A stretch of DNA of 64,000 nt, from assembly GCF_023736155.1 (NCBI RefSeq), contig NZ_JAMLJJ010000005.1:186001-250000 (forward strand), given 5' to 3'. The stretch comes from Larsenimonas salina (GTDB lineage Bacteria; Pseudomonadota; Gammaproteobacteria; Pseudomonadales; Halomonadaceae). The notes under the pieces were generated by a model, which did not search any database, was not told the DNA's origin, and saw only the letters and a program-made list of their open reading frames with translations. Positions 26,225 to 36,087 of the stretch are shown here, in pieces. The translations under genes and the position numbers were made by a program. How positions within the stretch are numbered: the stretch's first letter is position 1; every line of letters begins with the position of its first letter.

Positions 26225-26856
26225 TTGAGGTCGCCGTCCCGGATTTCATCGATCAGTTTTGACGCGATGGTCAGCATGTTTTCAAGACCGCCCGCGGTTT
26301 TCGGGGTGATCACATACTTGCCGTCAACTACCAGCGCCGGAACGCCCATGAGCTTGTAGGCGCGCATGCGTGCGTGCGCTTCATTGATCTGGCTCTTGAC
26401 GCCGAAGGAGTTCAGCGCCTTGAGCGCGGCTTCCTTGCTGACGCCATAATGACTGAAGAACTCGGCGATCTCGCCATCATCGGTCATGTGCTCGCCATTT
26501 TTGTGGATTGCGTCGAACAGGTCGTCATGCAGCTTGTGTTCGATGCCCAGTTGGGTGGCTGCGTAATAGACCGCTGCGTGACGCACCCAGGTGCGACCCA
26601 TGGTGGCGGGCAGCAGTTCGAAGTCGACGTCGTCCTTGAGCTCAGCGGCCCATTTTTCGAGCGAGGGATTCAAGGCGTAGCAGTGCGGGCAGCCGTACCA
26701 GAAGACTTCAGTTACTTGAATCTTGCCGTCCGGCAGCTCGGTATTGACCGGTTCATCGAGGACCTTGTAATCCTTGCCGGCCTCGGGGGCGGCGGCAAAG
26801 GCCGTCGATGCCAGGCACAGGCTGACAATGAACGACGTCAGTAACTTCTTGATCAT
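26221..26856 (-). CDS. dsbA: periplasmic thiol:disulfide oxidoreductase DsbA
   Basis: DsbA introduces disulfide bonds into exported proteins. The 211-residue precursor has a signal peptide (MIKKLLTSFIVSLCLASTAFAA) and a thioredoxin fold with active site CPHC at 56-59 in FWYGCPHCYAL. The cis-proline loop is GVPALVVDGKYV. GGAG lies nine bases ahead of the ATG at 26856; the frame is open further upstream but without a signal peptide. It is divergent from engB and coupled to the downstream hydrolase gene. Confidence 0.95.
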   Translation of the reverse strand: MIKKLLTSFIVSLCLASTAFAAAPEAGKDYKVLDEPVNTELPDGKIQVTEVFWYGCPHCYALNPSLEKWAAELKDDVDFELLPATMGRTWVRHAAVYYAATQLGIEHKLHDDLFDAIHKNGEHMTDDGEIAEFFSHYGVSKEAALKALNSFGVKSQINEAHARMRAYKLMGVPALVVDGKYVITPKTAGGLENMLTIASKLIDEIRDGDLK

Positions 26857-27041
26857 GTGTACCACTCCAATGTTGGGTTGTTTAAATCCCTGATTAGAGC
26901 CAGCCGAGAGATGAGAGTTCCTCGCAGGCTCGATGTGCGTTCTTGATGGTGCCACAGAGCCGGCCCCGGGTCATGTCGGGCGCAGGACTGGTATACTGTG
27001 TGCCTTTCATTCCATTCGTACGACGGCTCAGGAAACCCATC

Positions 27042-27671
27042 ATGTCGCCTCGCTCCATCGATTATCATCAGGCGCGTTTCGTTCATAGCGCGCCGACCCT
27101 TGCTCATTGTCTTCCCGATGAAGGTCATGAGGTGGCATTTGCCGGACGTTCCAATGCCGGTAAGTCCAGCGCCATCAATGCCCTCACGGGACAGAAGGCG
27201 CTTGCCAGAACGTCAAAGACGCCGGGCCGAACGCAGTTGATCAATTTCTTCGAACTCGATGATGGTACACGCCACCTGGTCGACCTGCCCGGCTACGGCT
27301 ATGCCAAGGTGCCTGAGAAGGTCAAGCTCGAGTGGCAGCGCCATCTCTCGGCCTACCTGCAAGAGCGCCGCTCGCTCAAGGGGTTGGTGCTGATGATGGA
27401 TGTGCGTCATCCGCTAACGGAATTCGATCAGATGATGCTTGCATGGGCTGATGACGCCGACATGCCGGTTCATATCCTGCTGACCAAGAGCGATAAGCTT
27501 AAGCGTGGCGCAGCCGCGGCGAGTTTGCAAAAGGTCCGTTCGGCGCTGGCCGAATGGGACGACCTGGTGTCGGTACAGCTTTTTTCATCCCTCAAGCGCC
27601 AGGGGCTGGATACGCTCGCTCAGACGCTCAACCGCTGGCTGGCGCCGGACACCGAGTCAAAGCCCGAGTGA
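27042..27671 (+). CDS. engB: ribosome biogenesis GTPase EngB (YihA/YsxC)
   Basis: EngB is a small GTPase needed for assembly of the large ribosomal subunit. The 209-residue protein shows G1 [11 protein letters not shown]2 around [10 protein letters not shown]3 [11 protein letters not shown]4 LTKSDKL and G5 FSSLKRQG. Length is normal. AGGA stands eight bases before the ATG at 27042. The usual gammaproteobacterial neighbours of engB are cytochrome and dsbA genes, and dsbA is divergent here. Confidence 0.95.
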   Translation: MSPRSIDYHQARFVHSAPTLAHCLPDEGHEVAFAGRSNAGKSSAINALTGQKALARTSKTPGRTQLINFFELDDGTRHLVDLPGYGYAKVPEKVKLEWQRHLSAYLQERRSLKGLVLMMDVRHPLTEFDQMMLAWADDADMPVHILLTKSDKLKRGAAAASLQKVRSALAEWDDLVSVQLFSSLKRQGLDTLAQTLNRWLAPDTESKPE

Positions 27672-27720
27672 GTGGCATGCCCGGCCGCTCGTCGAGGAAG
27701 CGTCACTGACGCAGCGCGCA

Positions 27721-28017
27721 TCAGAAGACGTAGGTTTTCTGGCTTGCCGGATAGCGATAGGGAAGGGCCTCCTCGACCGGCGCGACCAGGGTGGCATCTG
27801 AGCCAGGCGTTGACGTGGAAGGCTGGTCAAGTACGGGCGCGGGCGCGGCGGACGAGTGATACGACGGGTGAATCTCGAGGGTGTCGTAGCGTGCGTTCGG
27901 ATAATGAACGCCGAAGGCGTCACCCGAGCGCTCTGTTGCAGGCACCATGATCACAAGTGCCAGCGCACCGAGTGCGCCGAGCGCGGCCATGGCAGCGATG
28001 ATCTTGAATGCACGCAT
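27721..28017 (-). CDS. small membrane-anchored hypothetical protein
   Basis: A 98-residue protein I do not recognise. Residues 5-27 form one hydrophobic segment (FKIIAAMAALGALGALALVIMVP) that could be a membrane anchor or uncleaved signal. The rest is Pro/Ser/Ala-rich and low in order-promoting residues, ending in a Tyr-containing tail. GGAGGAAG eight bases ahead of the ATG supports real translation. It lies alone between the convergent engB stop and the HAD gene. A function cannot be stated. Confidence 0.6.
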   Translation of the reverse strand: MRAFKIIAAMAALGALGALALVIMVPATERSGDAFGVHYPNARYDTLEIHPSYHSSAAPAPVLDQPSTSTPGSDATLVAPVEEALPYRYPASQKTYVF

Positions 28018-28096
28018 GTCTTCCTCCAGCTCCAGGCCCCATTGAACGCTTAGTGTCGTGTATGGCGGTGGCGCTTACAAGAAGACATGCACGTGT

Positions 28097-28801
28097 TCAG
28101 GCCCTGGCGGCAGTAATACGCTCGATGACGTCAGGCAATTCCCGCACATGAGTCATGGTATGAAGCCGTGGGTGGGAAAATGCTGGCCCCGTCTCCTTGC
28201 GATCGATCCAGGCCACATGCATGCCAAGACGCAGGGCGGGCAGCGCGTCTTCGGTCCACGAATCGCCGACGTGGATGGTTTCGCTCGGCGCAGTGCCAAG
28301 GCGTGCCATGGCGGCGAGGAACGTGCGGGCATCCGGTTTGGGTGCAAGCCATTCACCGGCGTTGATCACGCAGTCGAACAACGGCGTTTCCAGAATGCGG
28401 TGAATGTCCACGTTGCCGTTGGTGATTGCGGCCAGGCCGTAGTGCTGCTTCAGGTCATTGAGAAGCGGCAGGCTTTCCTCGAACAGCGTGACCTCATGAC
28501 GAAGCGTCAGCATGTAGTCGATGGCTTCATCGGCCAGACGGTTGGCCTCGGCGTTATCGAGCCCGTGCTCGCTTAAAATCTCAAATAGCGCCGTGCGACG
28601 CAGAAACGTGAAGTCGCCTCGTCTAAGCGGGTAGCGATCCGCGGCGGCCAGTCGTCGCTCAAGATACGTTTCCGGCGGAAACCGCTCGGCGTGGCCGGCC
28701 TGTTGATTCAGCCAGTCGTAGTGCCCTTGTTCGGTGCGAACCATGACCGGGCCGTTGTCCCAAAGGGTGTCGTCCAGATCAAACGTGAGAGCCTTGATCA
28801 T
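28097..28801 (-). CDS. yigB: HAD-superfamily hydrolase (YigB-like)
   Basis: The 234-residue protein is a haloacid-dehalogenase-type phosphatase. Motif I is FDLDDTLWDN (nucleophile Asp and general acid), motif II ITNGN, motif III Lys in WLAPKPD and motif IV HVGDSWTEDALPA. In E. coli the gene after xerC is yigB, which dephosphorylates FMN and other small phosphates; this gene has the same place. The second of two tandem ATGs (28801) is preferred, with AGGAG 7 bases upstream. It overlaps xerC by 23 bp, so it closes a coupled operon. Confidence 0.85.
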   Translation of the reverse strand: MIKALTFDLDDTLWDNGPVMVRTEQGHYDWLNQQAGHAERFPPETYLERRLAAADRYPLRRGDFTFLRRTALFEILSEHGLDNAEANRLADEAIDYMLTLRHEVTLFEESLPLLNDLKQHYGLAAITNGNVDIHRILETPLFDCVINAGEWLAPKPDARTFLAAMARLGTAPSETIHVGDSWTEDALPALRLGMHVAWIDRKETGPAFSHPRLHTMTHVRELPDVIERITAARA

Positions 28802-29705
28802 CATCCTCTCCTGAGGCGTGTGTGTTGCGGGCGCGAGGATGCGCCTTGTCATAGACTTCGGCCAGATGTTGCCAGTCGAGTCGGGTATAGATTTGCGTGG
28901 TCGAGAGGTGCGCATGGCCCAATAGCTCCTGCACGCCGCGAAGGTCCTGGCTCGATTCCAGCAGATGGCTTGCAAAGCTGTGTCGAAGTCGGTGCGGGTG
29001 CAGATGCTCGGGCAGGCCGCGCTCGATCGCCATGCGATTCAGGCGAAGCTGAACGCTTCGCTGCGTAATGCGACTGCCCCGTTTACTGACAAACAAAGCC
29101 TCTTCAGCGTCGTTTGCAAGCAGCGGGCGAACGCTCAGCCAGTTATCCAGCGCTTGTCGCGCTCGTCGGCCCAGCGGTAACTGACGCGGTTTATCACCCT
29201 TGCCGCGTACTCGAAGGCGTGTACTGTCGAGGTGCGACCGGTCCAGCCCGGTCAGCTCCGACAGTCGAAGTCCGGAGGAGTAAAAAAGCTCCGCCATGGC
29301 GTGGTCGCGCACTTCGAGCGGGTCGGCTTCATCGAACGGGGCGTCGAGGAAGCGGCTTAGCGCATCGATGTCCACCGGGCGGGGTAGCGCCGCGCGCTTT
29401 CTGGGCGTGTCGAGCAATCGAGCGGGATTAGTGCTCAGAACGTTCTGATCCACCAGATAATCGCCGAAGCCCCGTAAGGTCGAAAGCCGCCGTGCCAGTG
29501 TCTGGGCGCCAAGGCCCCGGGTGCGCTCGCGCCCGAGAAATCGACGCAGCAGCGTCACATCGAGTGCGTGCCAGTCGGCAAGGTGTGCCTCGAGAGCAAA
29601 GGCGGTCAGCGCCTTCAAGTCCTGCCGGTAGGCCGCCCGGGTCGTGTCGCTGTGGCGCGTGAGCGAGGCCAGATACTGCTCGCAGTGATCCTGTAAGACG
29701 GTCAT
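28779..29705 (-). CDS. xerC: site-specific tyrosine recombinase XerC
   Basis: XerC acts with XerD at dif to resolve chromosome dimers. The 308-residue protein has an N-terminal SAM-like core-binding domain and the catalytic domain with Arg in SGLRLSELTGLD, Lys in RGKGDKPRQLPLG, His-x-x-Arg in HPHRLRHSFASHLLE, and the final His and Tyr in LGHAHLSTTQIYTRLDW. It is a standard chromosomal XerC and not an island integrase, judging from its operon place after the DUF484 gene (ATGA overlap). A basic, acidic-ended C-terminal extension of about 20 residues follows the usual end. Confidence 0.96.
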   Translation of the reverse strand: MTVLQDHCEQYLASLTRHSDTTRAAYRQDLKALTAFALEAHLADWHALDVTLLRRFLGRERTRGLGAQTLARRLSTLRGFGDYLVDQNVLSTNPARLLDTPRKRAALPRPVDIDALSRFLDAPFDEADPLEVRDHAMAELFYSSGLRLSELTGLDRSHLDSTRLRVRGKGDKPRQLPLGRRARQALDNWLSVRPLLANDAEEALFVSKRGSRITQRSVQLRLNRMAIERGLPEHLHPHRLRHSFASHLLESSQDLRGVQELLGHAHLSTTQIYTRLDWQHLAEVYDKAHPRARNTHASGEDDDQGSHV

Positions 29706-30355
29706 GAGAGGTGGCGCTCCAGCAGGCGGCTTACCACGTCGGCAAGAAAGCAGGCCGTCGTTCGATCAAGCGTATCGTCTTTTGCAGACAGCACCAGAAA
29801 GGCACTGCGGCTGCCAAGCGGCAGCTCGACCAGTCGGGTTGGGCAGGGCGTGCCGAGCGCCTCGGGCTGAAGGCGCCGATAGAGCACCTCGTCGGGCACG
29901 AACGCGACCCCATGGGCGTGCTCCGGCACCGCGTGAATGTGGTTCACGATCACCTGGTTGAGCCCGTGGGTCGGTGGATGGCAGGGGGCGCTGGGCGTCG
30001 CGTCACGCCAGAGCGACAGCCAGGTCACGCCATAATGCTCGTCGAGTTGCAGCGCAAGCTGCTGGGCCAGTGCATCAGCGCTGTCGGCGTCCATCAGCGC
30101 CAGCAGCACCTGCTGAAGCCGCTGATGACTGCCCTTTTGCTGCCGTGCGCCCTGGCTGAGCGCACTCAGCGCCTGGGTCGAGTCATCGGCCTTTGCTCGT
30201 GCGCTTGCGACCTGATACTCCAGAAGCGATACGGCGCCGCCGTGCAGCGGATGCGGCACGTGGAGTTTATCCAGAAGCGCCTCCCGACCTTCGAAGAAGT
30301 CCGGGTGCTCGGCGAGCCAATGAGCAACCTGCGACGCAGTCAGTGACGGCGACAT
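29702..30355 (-). CDS. DUF484 family protein
   Basis: A 217-residue member of the DUF484 family, always found between dapF and xerC in gammaproteobacteria (E. coli yigA region). Typical features are the N-terminal VAHWLAEHPDFFEGREALLDKLHVPHPLHGGAVSLLEYQVASAR and a C-terminal GAF-like part (ARLVELPLGSRSAFLVLSAKDD). The function is unknown; a role connected with XerC is only suggested by context. It starts 30 bp after dapF and shares an ATGA with xerC. Confidence 0.9.
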   Translation of the reverse strand: MSPSLTASQVAHWLAEHPDFFEGREALLDKLHVPHPLHGGAVSLLEYQVASARAKADDSTQALSALSQGARQQKGSHQRLQQVLLALMDADSADALAQQLALQLDEHYGVTWLSLWRDATPSAPCHPPTHGLNQVIVNHIHAVPEHAHGVAFVPDEVLYRRLQPEALGTPCPTRLVELPLGSRSAFLVLSAKDDTLDRTTACFLADVVSRLLERHLS

Positions 30356-30385
30356 GTCGACCTCCTCGATGACGGTCAGAAAAAC

Positions 30386-31216
30386 TTAGAGCGGAATCCG
30401 ACCTTCGAACACGCGCTCGGCCGGCCCGGTCATGATCACGCTCTGCTGGTGGCCATCCCATTCGAGCGTCAGTGTGCCGCCAGGCAGGGTGATGTCGACC
30501 GGGCTTTCAAGGAGCCCCTGCTGGATGCCGGCCACGGCCGCGGCGCAGGCGCCGGTGCCACAGGCCCGGGTTTCACCCACCCCGCGCTCGAACACACGAA
30601 GCCGAGCCTTGTGTGTCGACACCACTTCCAGAAAGCCGACGTTGACCCGGTTTGGAAAGCGCGCGTGCGCCTCGAGCTTGGGGCCGAGGGTCGCAACGGG
30701 CGCGTGATCGACGCTGTCGACCAGTACCACCGCATGAGGATTGCCCATCGATACCGCGCTGAGCGAGACGCGCTCGCCGTCGACGTCCACTTCGTATTGG
30801 GTGGCCTCGACCTCGGCCACGAACGGGATCTCGTCAGGCGTCAGCCTGGGGGGGCCCATGTCGACTCGAACCCGCTGATCGTCGGCCAGATGCAGGGTCA
30901 TCGGGCCACCGGCGGTCTCGACGCGAATGTCGCGCTTGGTGGTCAGGTGATTGTCGACCACGAAACGGGCGAAACAGCGCGCGCCGTTACCGCAGTTTTC
31001 CACTTCGCTGCCGTCGGCGTTGAAGATGCGGTAGCGAAAATCCATGTCAGGGTGCGTTGGCGGCTCGACCAGCAGAAGCTGGTCGAAACCGATGCCGGTG
31101 TTCCGGTTGGCCCACTGGCTGATCTTTTGAGATGGGATGCGGGCGCGCTGGGTGACCAGATCGATCACCATGAAATCGTTGCCGAGGCCGTGCATTTTCC
31201 AAAAGCGCAGCAGCAT
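30386..31216 (-). CDS. dapF: diaminopimelate epimerase
   Basis: DapF converts LL- to meso-diaminopimelate for lysine and peptidoglycan. The 276-residue protein is a two-domain pseudo-symmetric racemase. The two catalytic cysteines are in [12 protein letters not shown] (first motif, about residue 73) and [16 protein letters not shown] (second, about residue 219). The start [19 protein letters not shown] is family-typical. It overlaps lysA by one base (TGATG) and precedes DUF484 and xerC, the widespread gammaproteobacterial order. Confidence 0.97.
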   Translation of the reverse strand: MLLRFWKMHGLGNDFMVIDLVTQRARIPSQKISQWANRNTGIGFDQLLLVEPPTHPDMDFRYRIFNADGSEVENCGNGARCFARFVVDNHLTTKRDIRVETAGGPMTLHLADDQRVRVDMGPPRLTPDEIPFVAEVEATQYEVDVDGERVSLSAVSMGNPHAVVLVDSVDHAPVATLGPKLEAHARFPNRVNVGFLEVVSTHKARLRVFERGVGETRACGTGACAAAVAGIQQGLLESPVDITLPGGTLTLEWDGHQQSVIMTGPAERVFEGRIPL

Positions 31217-32475
31217 CAGTGGGACTCCTCGGGCAGGCGCGATTCACCGGCCCAAAGCTCCTCGAGAGGTGCGCGCTCTCGAATCAGATACATCGCCTCA
31301 CCGTCGACCATGACTTCCGCCGCCAATGGGCGCGCGTTGTAGGTCGAGGCCATCACAAAGCCGTAGGCCCCGGCGGACTGCACTGCAAGCAGATCCCCTT
31401 CGGCAATCGCGAGCGCACGCTCCTTACCGAGAAAATCACCGGACTCGCAGACCGGGCCGACCACATCGTAAGTCTCACGCGTTCGCTCCTGCGTCGTATC
31501 GACTTCGACGATGCCCTGATAGGCCTGGTACAGCGACGGGCGGATCAGGTCGTTCATGCCGGCATCGACAATGGCGAAATGCTTGGTTTCACCCGGCTTC
31601 AGGTACTCGACCCGAGTCAGCATGACGCCTGCATTGGCCGCGATCGAGCGGCCGGGCTCGAAGATCAGCTCGAGGCTGTCGTCATCCAGCCGTTCGATCA
31701 GCGCCTCGATGTAATCGCGTGTCGCCGGGGGCGTTTCGCCCTGATAATTGACGCCAAGGCCGCCGCCAAGGTCGAGGTGCTTGAGCGTGATGCCCTGCTC
31801 CTTGAGGGTGGCCATCAGCTGCTTGAGGCGGTCCAAGGCGTCAAGAAACGGCGCAATCTCGGTCAGCTGCGAGCCGATGTGGCAGTCGAGTCCGACCGGA
31901 TTCACGTTCGAAAGCGCGTGCGCGCGCTGGTAGGTCGCGAGCGCATCGTCGATCGCCACGCCGAACTTGTTGTCCTTGAGGCCGGTGGAGATGTAGGGGT
32001 GCGTGCCGGCGTCAACGTCTGGGTTGACCCGAAGCGAGACCGGCGCGATTTTGCCAAGACCTGCTGCCACATCGTTCAGGCGCTCGAGCTCCGCGCTCGA
32101 TTCGACGTTAAAGCATTTGATGCCGAGTTCGAGCGCCCGGGCCATTTCATGGCGCTGCTTGGCAACGCCCGAGAACACCACCTTGCTCGGGTCGCCGCCA
32201 GCGGCGATGACGCGCTCGAGTTCCCCGATCGATACGATGTCGAAGCCGGCACCCAGGCGTGCGAGCGTATCGAGCACCGCCAGGTTGCCATTGGTCTTGA
32301 CCGCGTAGCAGATCAGGTGCGCTCGGCCTTCAAGCGGCGCCTGATAGCCCTTGAAGTGCTCGGTCAGCGCCGCTCGAGAGTAAACGTAGCAAGGCGTGCC
32401 GACCTGGTCGGCGACGTCGGAAAGGGCGACGTGTTCGGCGTGAAGTTGGCCGTTTTTATAGTCAAAAGCGCTCAT
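31216..32475 (-). CDS. lysA: diaminopimelate decarboxylase
   Basis: LysA decarboxylates meso-diaminopimelate to L-lysine with pyridoxal phosphate. The 419-residue protein is a fold-III PLP enzyme: the PLP lysine is in [14 protein letters not shown] (about residue 58), the phosphate loop in [10 protein letters not shown] and FEPGRSI, and the active-site cysteine in [12 protein letters not shown]. It overlaps lptM as ATGA and dapF by one base, so the lysine branch genes are made together. Confidence 0.97.
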   Translation of the reverse strand: MSAFDYKNGQLHAEHVALSDVADQVGTPCYVYSRAALTEHFKGYQAPLEGRAHLICYAVKTNGNLAVLDTLARLGAGFDIVSIGELERVIAAGGDPSKVVFSGVAKQRHEMARALELGIKCFNVESSAELERLNDVAAGLGKIAPVSLRVNPDVDAGTHPYISTGLKDNKFGVAIDDALATYQRAHALSNVNPVGLDCHIGSQLTEIAPFLDALDRLKQLMATLKEQGITLKHLDLGGGLGVNYQGETPPATRDYIEALIERLDDDSLELIFEPGRSIAANAGVMLTRVEYLKPGETKHFAIVDAGMNDLIRPSLYQAYQGIVEVDTTQERTRETYDVVGPVCESGDFLGKERALAIAEGDLLAVQSAGAYGFVMASTYNARPLAAEVMVDGEAMYLIRERAPLEELWAGESRLPEESH

Positions 32476-32741
32476 GGCCGGGTCTCTTCGGGGCTGTCGG
32501 TGTCGTTTTGCGTGTCGGTTTGCGTGCGCTCTGAGCGCTCGGCATCTGAAACGTTTGGTGAGCCGTCAGTGCGTTTAGACGATGCGTCGGTGCCATCCTG
32601 CGCGCCGGCGTCCTGCTCGTAGGCGTGCTGCGGGTCGTACTTCTCGGCCGCAGCCTCATCGTTTGGCATATAAAGCGGGCCTTTCTGGCCGCAGCCAGCC
32701 AGCAGCGCCACCGAGACCAAAAGTGCAAGGCGTGTCTTCAC
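32472..32741 (-). CDS. lptM: small lipoprotein LptM (YifL-like)
   Basis: An 89-residue lipoprotein. The signal ends LLAGC and the mature protein begins [10 protein letters not shown], the YifL/LptM signature. LptM helps LptD mature its disulfides during assembly of the LPS translocon. The tail of about 60 residues is strongly acidic and polar (Asp, Thr, Glu) and longer than in E. coli, probably disordered. It is coupled by ATGA overlaps to argH upstream and lysA downstream, as in related bacteria. Confidence 0.9.
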   Translation of the reverse strand: MKTRLALLVSVALLAGCGQKGPLYMPNDEAAAEKYDPQHAYEQDAGAQDGTDASSKRTDGSPNVSDAERSERTQTDTQNDTDSPEETRP

Positions 32742-34147
32742 TGGGCGGTACCTCCGGTAAAGTGCGCAAGGGTATCGCGGGCGCGTTGGGCGCTGGCGCG
32801 AACCTGATTCGGTGCGGTCCCCCCGATGTGGTTGCGCGCGGCGACCGAGCCCTCGAGCGTGAGCACCTCGAACACGTCCTGTTCGATGGTGTCGGAAAAC
32901 TGCTTGAGTTCCGAAAGCGTCATCTCGGACAGATCCTTGCCGGTCTCGATGCCGTAGGCCACCGATTTGCCGACAATTTCATGGGCGTCCCGGAAGGCCA
33001 CACCCTGCCTGACCAGATAGTCCGCCAGATCGGTCGCGGTGGAGAAGCCCTTGCGGGCAGCTTCGTACATGGAGGCGTTCTTGGCCTCGATGGCCGGAAT
33101 CATGTCGCCGAAGGCGCGCAGGCAGCCTTTGACCGTATCGACGCTGTCAAACAGCGGCTCCTTGTCTTCCTGATTGTCCTTGTTGTAGGCCAGTGGCTGA
33201 GACTTCATCAGGGTCAGAAGGCTCATCAGGTGGCCATAGACACGTCCGGTCTTGCCGCGCACGAGTTCCGGCACGTCTGGGTTTTTCTTCTGCGGCATGA
33301 TCGAGGAGCCGGTGCAGAAGCGGTCGGGCAGGTCGATGAAATCGAACTGCGCGCTGGACCACAGCACCAGCTCTTCGCTGATGCGCGACAGGTGCATCAA
33401 CAGAAGGCTTGCAAAGCTTGTGAACTCGATCGCGAAATCCCGGTCGCTGACCGCGTCCAGCGAGTTTTCCGCCGGGCGGTCGAAGCCCAGAAGTTCAGCG
33501 GTGACGTGGCGGTCGATCGGGTAGGTGGTGCCGGCCAGGGCGGCCGCGCCAAGTGGAAGCACGTTGACGCGCTTGCGGCAGTCGCGCAGGCGCTCGTGGT
33601 CGCGGGCGATCATTTCCTGCCACGCGAGCACGTGATGGCCAAAGGTGACCGGCTGCGCGGTTTGCAGGTGCGTGAAGCCCGGCATGATGGTGTCCGCTTC
33701 GCGGTCGGCGAGTGTAATCATGCCCTCGCGCAGGCGCGTAAGCTCCAAGTCGATCGCGTCGATTTCATCGCGCAGGTACAGGCGAATGTCGGTGGCGATC
33801 TGATCGTTTCGCGAGCGGCCGGTGTGAAGCTTCTTGCCGGTGATTCCGATCTTGTCGGTCAGCCGGGCTTCGATGTTCATATGAATGTCTTCGAGTGCGA
33901 CCGACCATTCAATGTTGCCCGCCTCGATGTCGCGCTCGATGTCGGAAAGGCCGTCGATGATGGCGTCGCGCTCATCCTCGGTCAGTACGCCGACCTGCGA
34001 AAGCATGGTGGCGTGGGCGATGGAGCCACGAATGTCATGGTGGTACAGGCGTTTATCGAAGCCGATGGAGGCGGTAAAGGCCGCGACGAACGCATCAGTA
34101 GGCTCACTGAAGCGCCCGCCCCAGGACTGATTGGTCTGTTGTGTCAT
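32738..34147 (-). CDS. argH: argininosuccinate lyase
   Basis: ArgH splits argininosuccinate into arginine and fumarate. The 469-residue protein belongs to the fumarase/aspartase superfamily; it opens [10 protein letters not shown] and carries the signature [12 protein letters not shown] with the flexible catalytic loop, and [13 protein letters not shown] as the substrate-binding segment. It heads the seven-gene minus-strand operon (argH-lptM-lysA-dapF-DUF484-xerC-HAD) and is divergent from hemC. The 214-bp gap to hemC holds no motif I can name with confidence. Confidence 0.97.
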   Translation of the reverse strand: MTQQTNQSWGGRFSEPTDAFVAAFTASIGFDKRLYHHDIRGSIAHATMLSQVGVLTEDERDAIIDGLSDIERDIEAGNIEWSVALEDIHMNIEARLTDKIGITGKKLHTGRSRNDQIATDIRLYLRDEIDAIDLELTRLREGMITLADREADTIMPGFTHLQTAQPVTFGHHVLAWQEMIARDHERLRDCRKRVNVLPLGAAALAGTTYPIDRHVTAELLGFDRPAENSLDAVSDRDFAIEFTSFASLLLMHLSRISEELVLWSSAQFDFIDLPDRFCTGSSIMPQKKNPDVPELVRGKTGRVYGHLMSLLTLMKSQPLAYNKDNQEDKEPLFDSVDTVKGCLRAFGDMIPAIEAKNASMYEAARKGFSTATDLADYLVRQGVAFRDAHEIVGKSVAYGIETGKDLSEMTLSELKQFSDTIEQDVFEVLTLEGSVAARNHIGGTAPNQVRASAQRARDTLAHFTGGTAQ

Positions 34148-34361
34148 GATGGCAAGACAATCCCGAAGTGGTACGTGGCTGAATGGGCACAGTGCGAATT
34201 CGCCGTGCCGGATACGCTTGAGTGTACCAAACTCGTGTCCAAGGCTCGCCCTTCATTGCGTGCTTTGCATCTGCCTTCATGCGGTAATGCGGCGTAATGG
34301 TTTTTAGCCGATGAGCGGTGCTTTATCATGCTCTATCTATCCCTCGATCATTGGAGTGCCC

Positions 34362-35309
34362 GTGTCAGAGCCTGAATCCGTTCCGCTTCGCATAGCGACC
34401 CGAAAAAGCCCGCTGGCCATGTGGCAGGCCGAGCACGTCAAGGCGCGCCTGGAAGCACTTAATCCGGGGCTTGTCGTCGAGCTGGTTGGTCTATCGACGC
34501 GGGGCGACAAGATCCTCGATACGCCGCTTGCGAAAATCGGCGGCAAGGCATTGTTCGTCAAGGAGCTTGAGGAGGCGATGCTGGACGGGCGCGCCGACAT
34601 CGCGGTGCACTCGATGAAAGACGTCCCGATGCATTTTCCGGACGGGCTGGGACTTGCGGTCATCATGGATCGCGGCGCGCCGACGGATGCGTTCGTGTCG
34701 AACCACTATCAGAGCCTCGAGGATCTGCCGCGAGAGGCCTGTGTGGGTACATCAAGCCTTCGCCGCGGGCTTCAGCTCAAGGAGTTGCGCCCGGATCTGG
34801 TCATTAAAAGCCTGCGCGGTAACGTACAAACGCGGCTTTCAAAGCTCGATGACGGTCAGTTCGATGCCATCGTGCTGGCGACCTCGGGGCTCACCCGGGT
34901 CGGACTCTCCGAGCGCATTACGTCGGAGCTGGTGCCGGAGCAGCTGTTGCCCGCGTGCGGTCAGGGCGCGCTCGGGATCGAGTGCCGTCTGAACGATACG
35001 CGCTCACGCACGCTGATCGAGGCGCTCTCCGATGCGCCGACCACGGCGCAAGTCCTTGCTGAGCGCGCGATGAATACGCATCTCGAGGGCGGCTGCCAGG
35101 TGCCGATCGGCGGCTACGCCGTACTCGAGGATGAAGGGCAAACGCTCTGGCTTCGCGGGCTTGTCGGCGCACCCGATGGCTCCCAGGTGCTCAGGGCCAC
35201 GGCCCGCGGGCCGGCCGATGAGCCGGAGGCGCTCGGAGTGCAGGTGGCGGATATGCTGCTTGGACAGGGCGCAGGTGCGATTCTGGACGCGGTCTATGGC
35301 GAGCGCTAA
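34362..35309 (+). CDS. hemC: hydroxymethylbilane synthase (porphobilinogen deaminase)
   Basis: HemC joins four porphobilinogens to hydroxymethylbilane in heme biosynthesis. The 315-residue protein shows [17 protein letters not shown], the KDVP loop (VHSMKDVPM), [18 protein letters not shown] and the dipyrromethane cofactor cysteine in [13 protein letters not shown] use the GTG at 34362 because TTGGAG lies five to six bases upstream and the family N-terminus follows; an upstream ATG at 34311 would add 17 unrelated residues. It overlaps hemD by 14 bp. Confidence 0.95.
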   Translation: MSEPESVPLRIATRKSPLAMWQAEHVKARLEALNPGLVVELVGLSTRGDKILDTPLAKIGGKALFVKELEEAMLDGRADIAVHSMKDVPMHFPDGLGLAVIMDRGAPTDAFVSNHYQSLEDLPREACVGTSSLRRGLQLKELRPDLVIKSLRGNVQTRLSKLDDGQFDAIVLATSGLTRVGLSERITSELVPEQLLPACGQGALGIECRLNDTRSRTLIEALSDAPTTAQVLAERAMNTHLEGGCQVPIGGYAVLEDEGQTLWLRGLVGAPDGSQVLRATARGPADEPEALGVQVADMLLGQGAGAILDAVYGER

Positions 35310-36081
35310 GCCTCGGGTCGTGATCGCCCGGCCCGGTGCTCGGGCGAAAGCGCTTGAGCAGGACATCGAGGCGCTTGGGGCCGAGGTCCTGAACCTCGGT
35401 GTCATGCAACTGGTGCCGCTCGAGGACGCTTCCGGCGATACGCGACGACGCCTTCTCGATCTGGATCTCTATCAGATCGTACTGGTCACCAGCCCGTTCG
35501 CGGCAGCCTGTCTGCTCGAGTGGATCGATGACCTCTGGCCGCAGTACCCCATCGGCATCACGTGGTGGGGTACCGGCGCCAGTACGGCCGAGGTCTTGTC
35601 TCACGGGCTTGGCGAGGATGTTGGTGCGCCACCGCCAGGTAGCGGCAGTGCAAGCGAGGCCCTTCTTTCCATGCCGGCCTTTAAGGCGGAGGCCGTATCA
35701 GGCCAGCGCGTCTTGCTGGTCGGCGGTGAGGGTGGTCGCACGTTATTGCACGAAACGCTGATGCAGCGCGGCGCCAGTGTCGATACACTGGCGCTTTATA
35801 AACGCACCGTTCATACGCCTGAGCCGCACCATCAGCGCGTACTTGAAGACGGGGCGTTTAGAGCATTGATCTTGACCAGCGCCGAACAGCTTGAACATCT
35901 TCTGTTATGGTGTAGTGATTCAACCAAAAAACGGCCGCTCGTCGTGTCCAGCCAGCGCTTGGCGGAAACGGCATCCTTCCACGGATTCACGGCCATAACC
36001 ATTGCCGGTGACGCCTCACCGACAGCACTTGCACGTGCTGTCGCTCACTGTGTGGCGCCTTCTAACCTTGATAAAGGCTAG
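35296..36081 (+). CDS. hemD: uroporphyrinogen-III synthase
   Basis: HemD closes hydroxymethylbilane to uroporphyrinogen III with inversion of ring D. The 261-residue protein has two alpha/beta domains; the family is poorly conserved but shows [84 protein letters not shown] and [12 protein letters not shown]. It starts inside the end of hemC (14-bp overlap) and is followed 6 bp later by hemX, the standard hemCDXY operon. Confidence 0.93.
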   Translation: MASAKPRVVIARPGARAKALEQDIEALGAEVLNLGVMQLVPLEDASGDTRRRLLDLDLYQIVLVTSPFAAACLLEWIDDLWPQYPIGITWWGTGASTAEVLSHGLGEDVGAPPPGSGSASEALLSMPAFKAEAVSGQRVLLVGGEGGRTLLHETLMQRGASVDTLALYKRTVHTPEPHHQRVLEDGAFRALILTSAEQLEHLLLWCSDSTKKRPLVVSSQRLAETASFHGFTAITIAGDASPTALARAVAHCVAPSNLDKG

Positions 36082-36087
36082 TGATAC

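Noticed and set aside
31219-32622. 467-codon frame opposite lysA
   Set aside because: Antisense to an intact lysA; product rich in Arg/Asp/Gly without motifs.
32582-34297. 571-codon frame opposite argH
   Set aside because: Fully antisense to a complete argH with all catalytic motifs; no sensible protein signature or start site.
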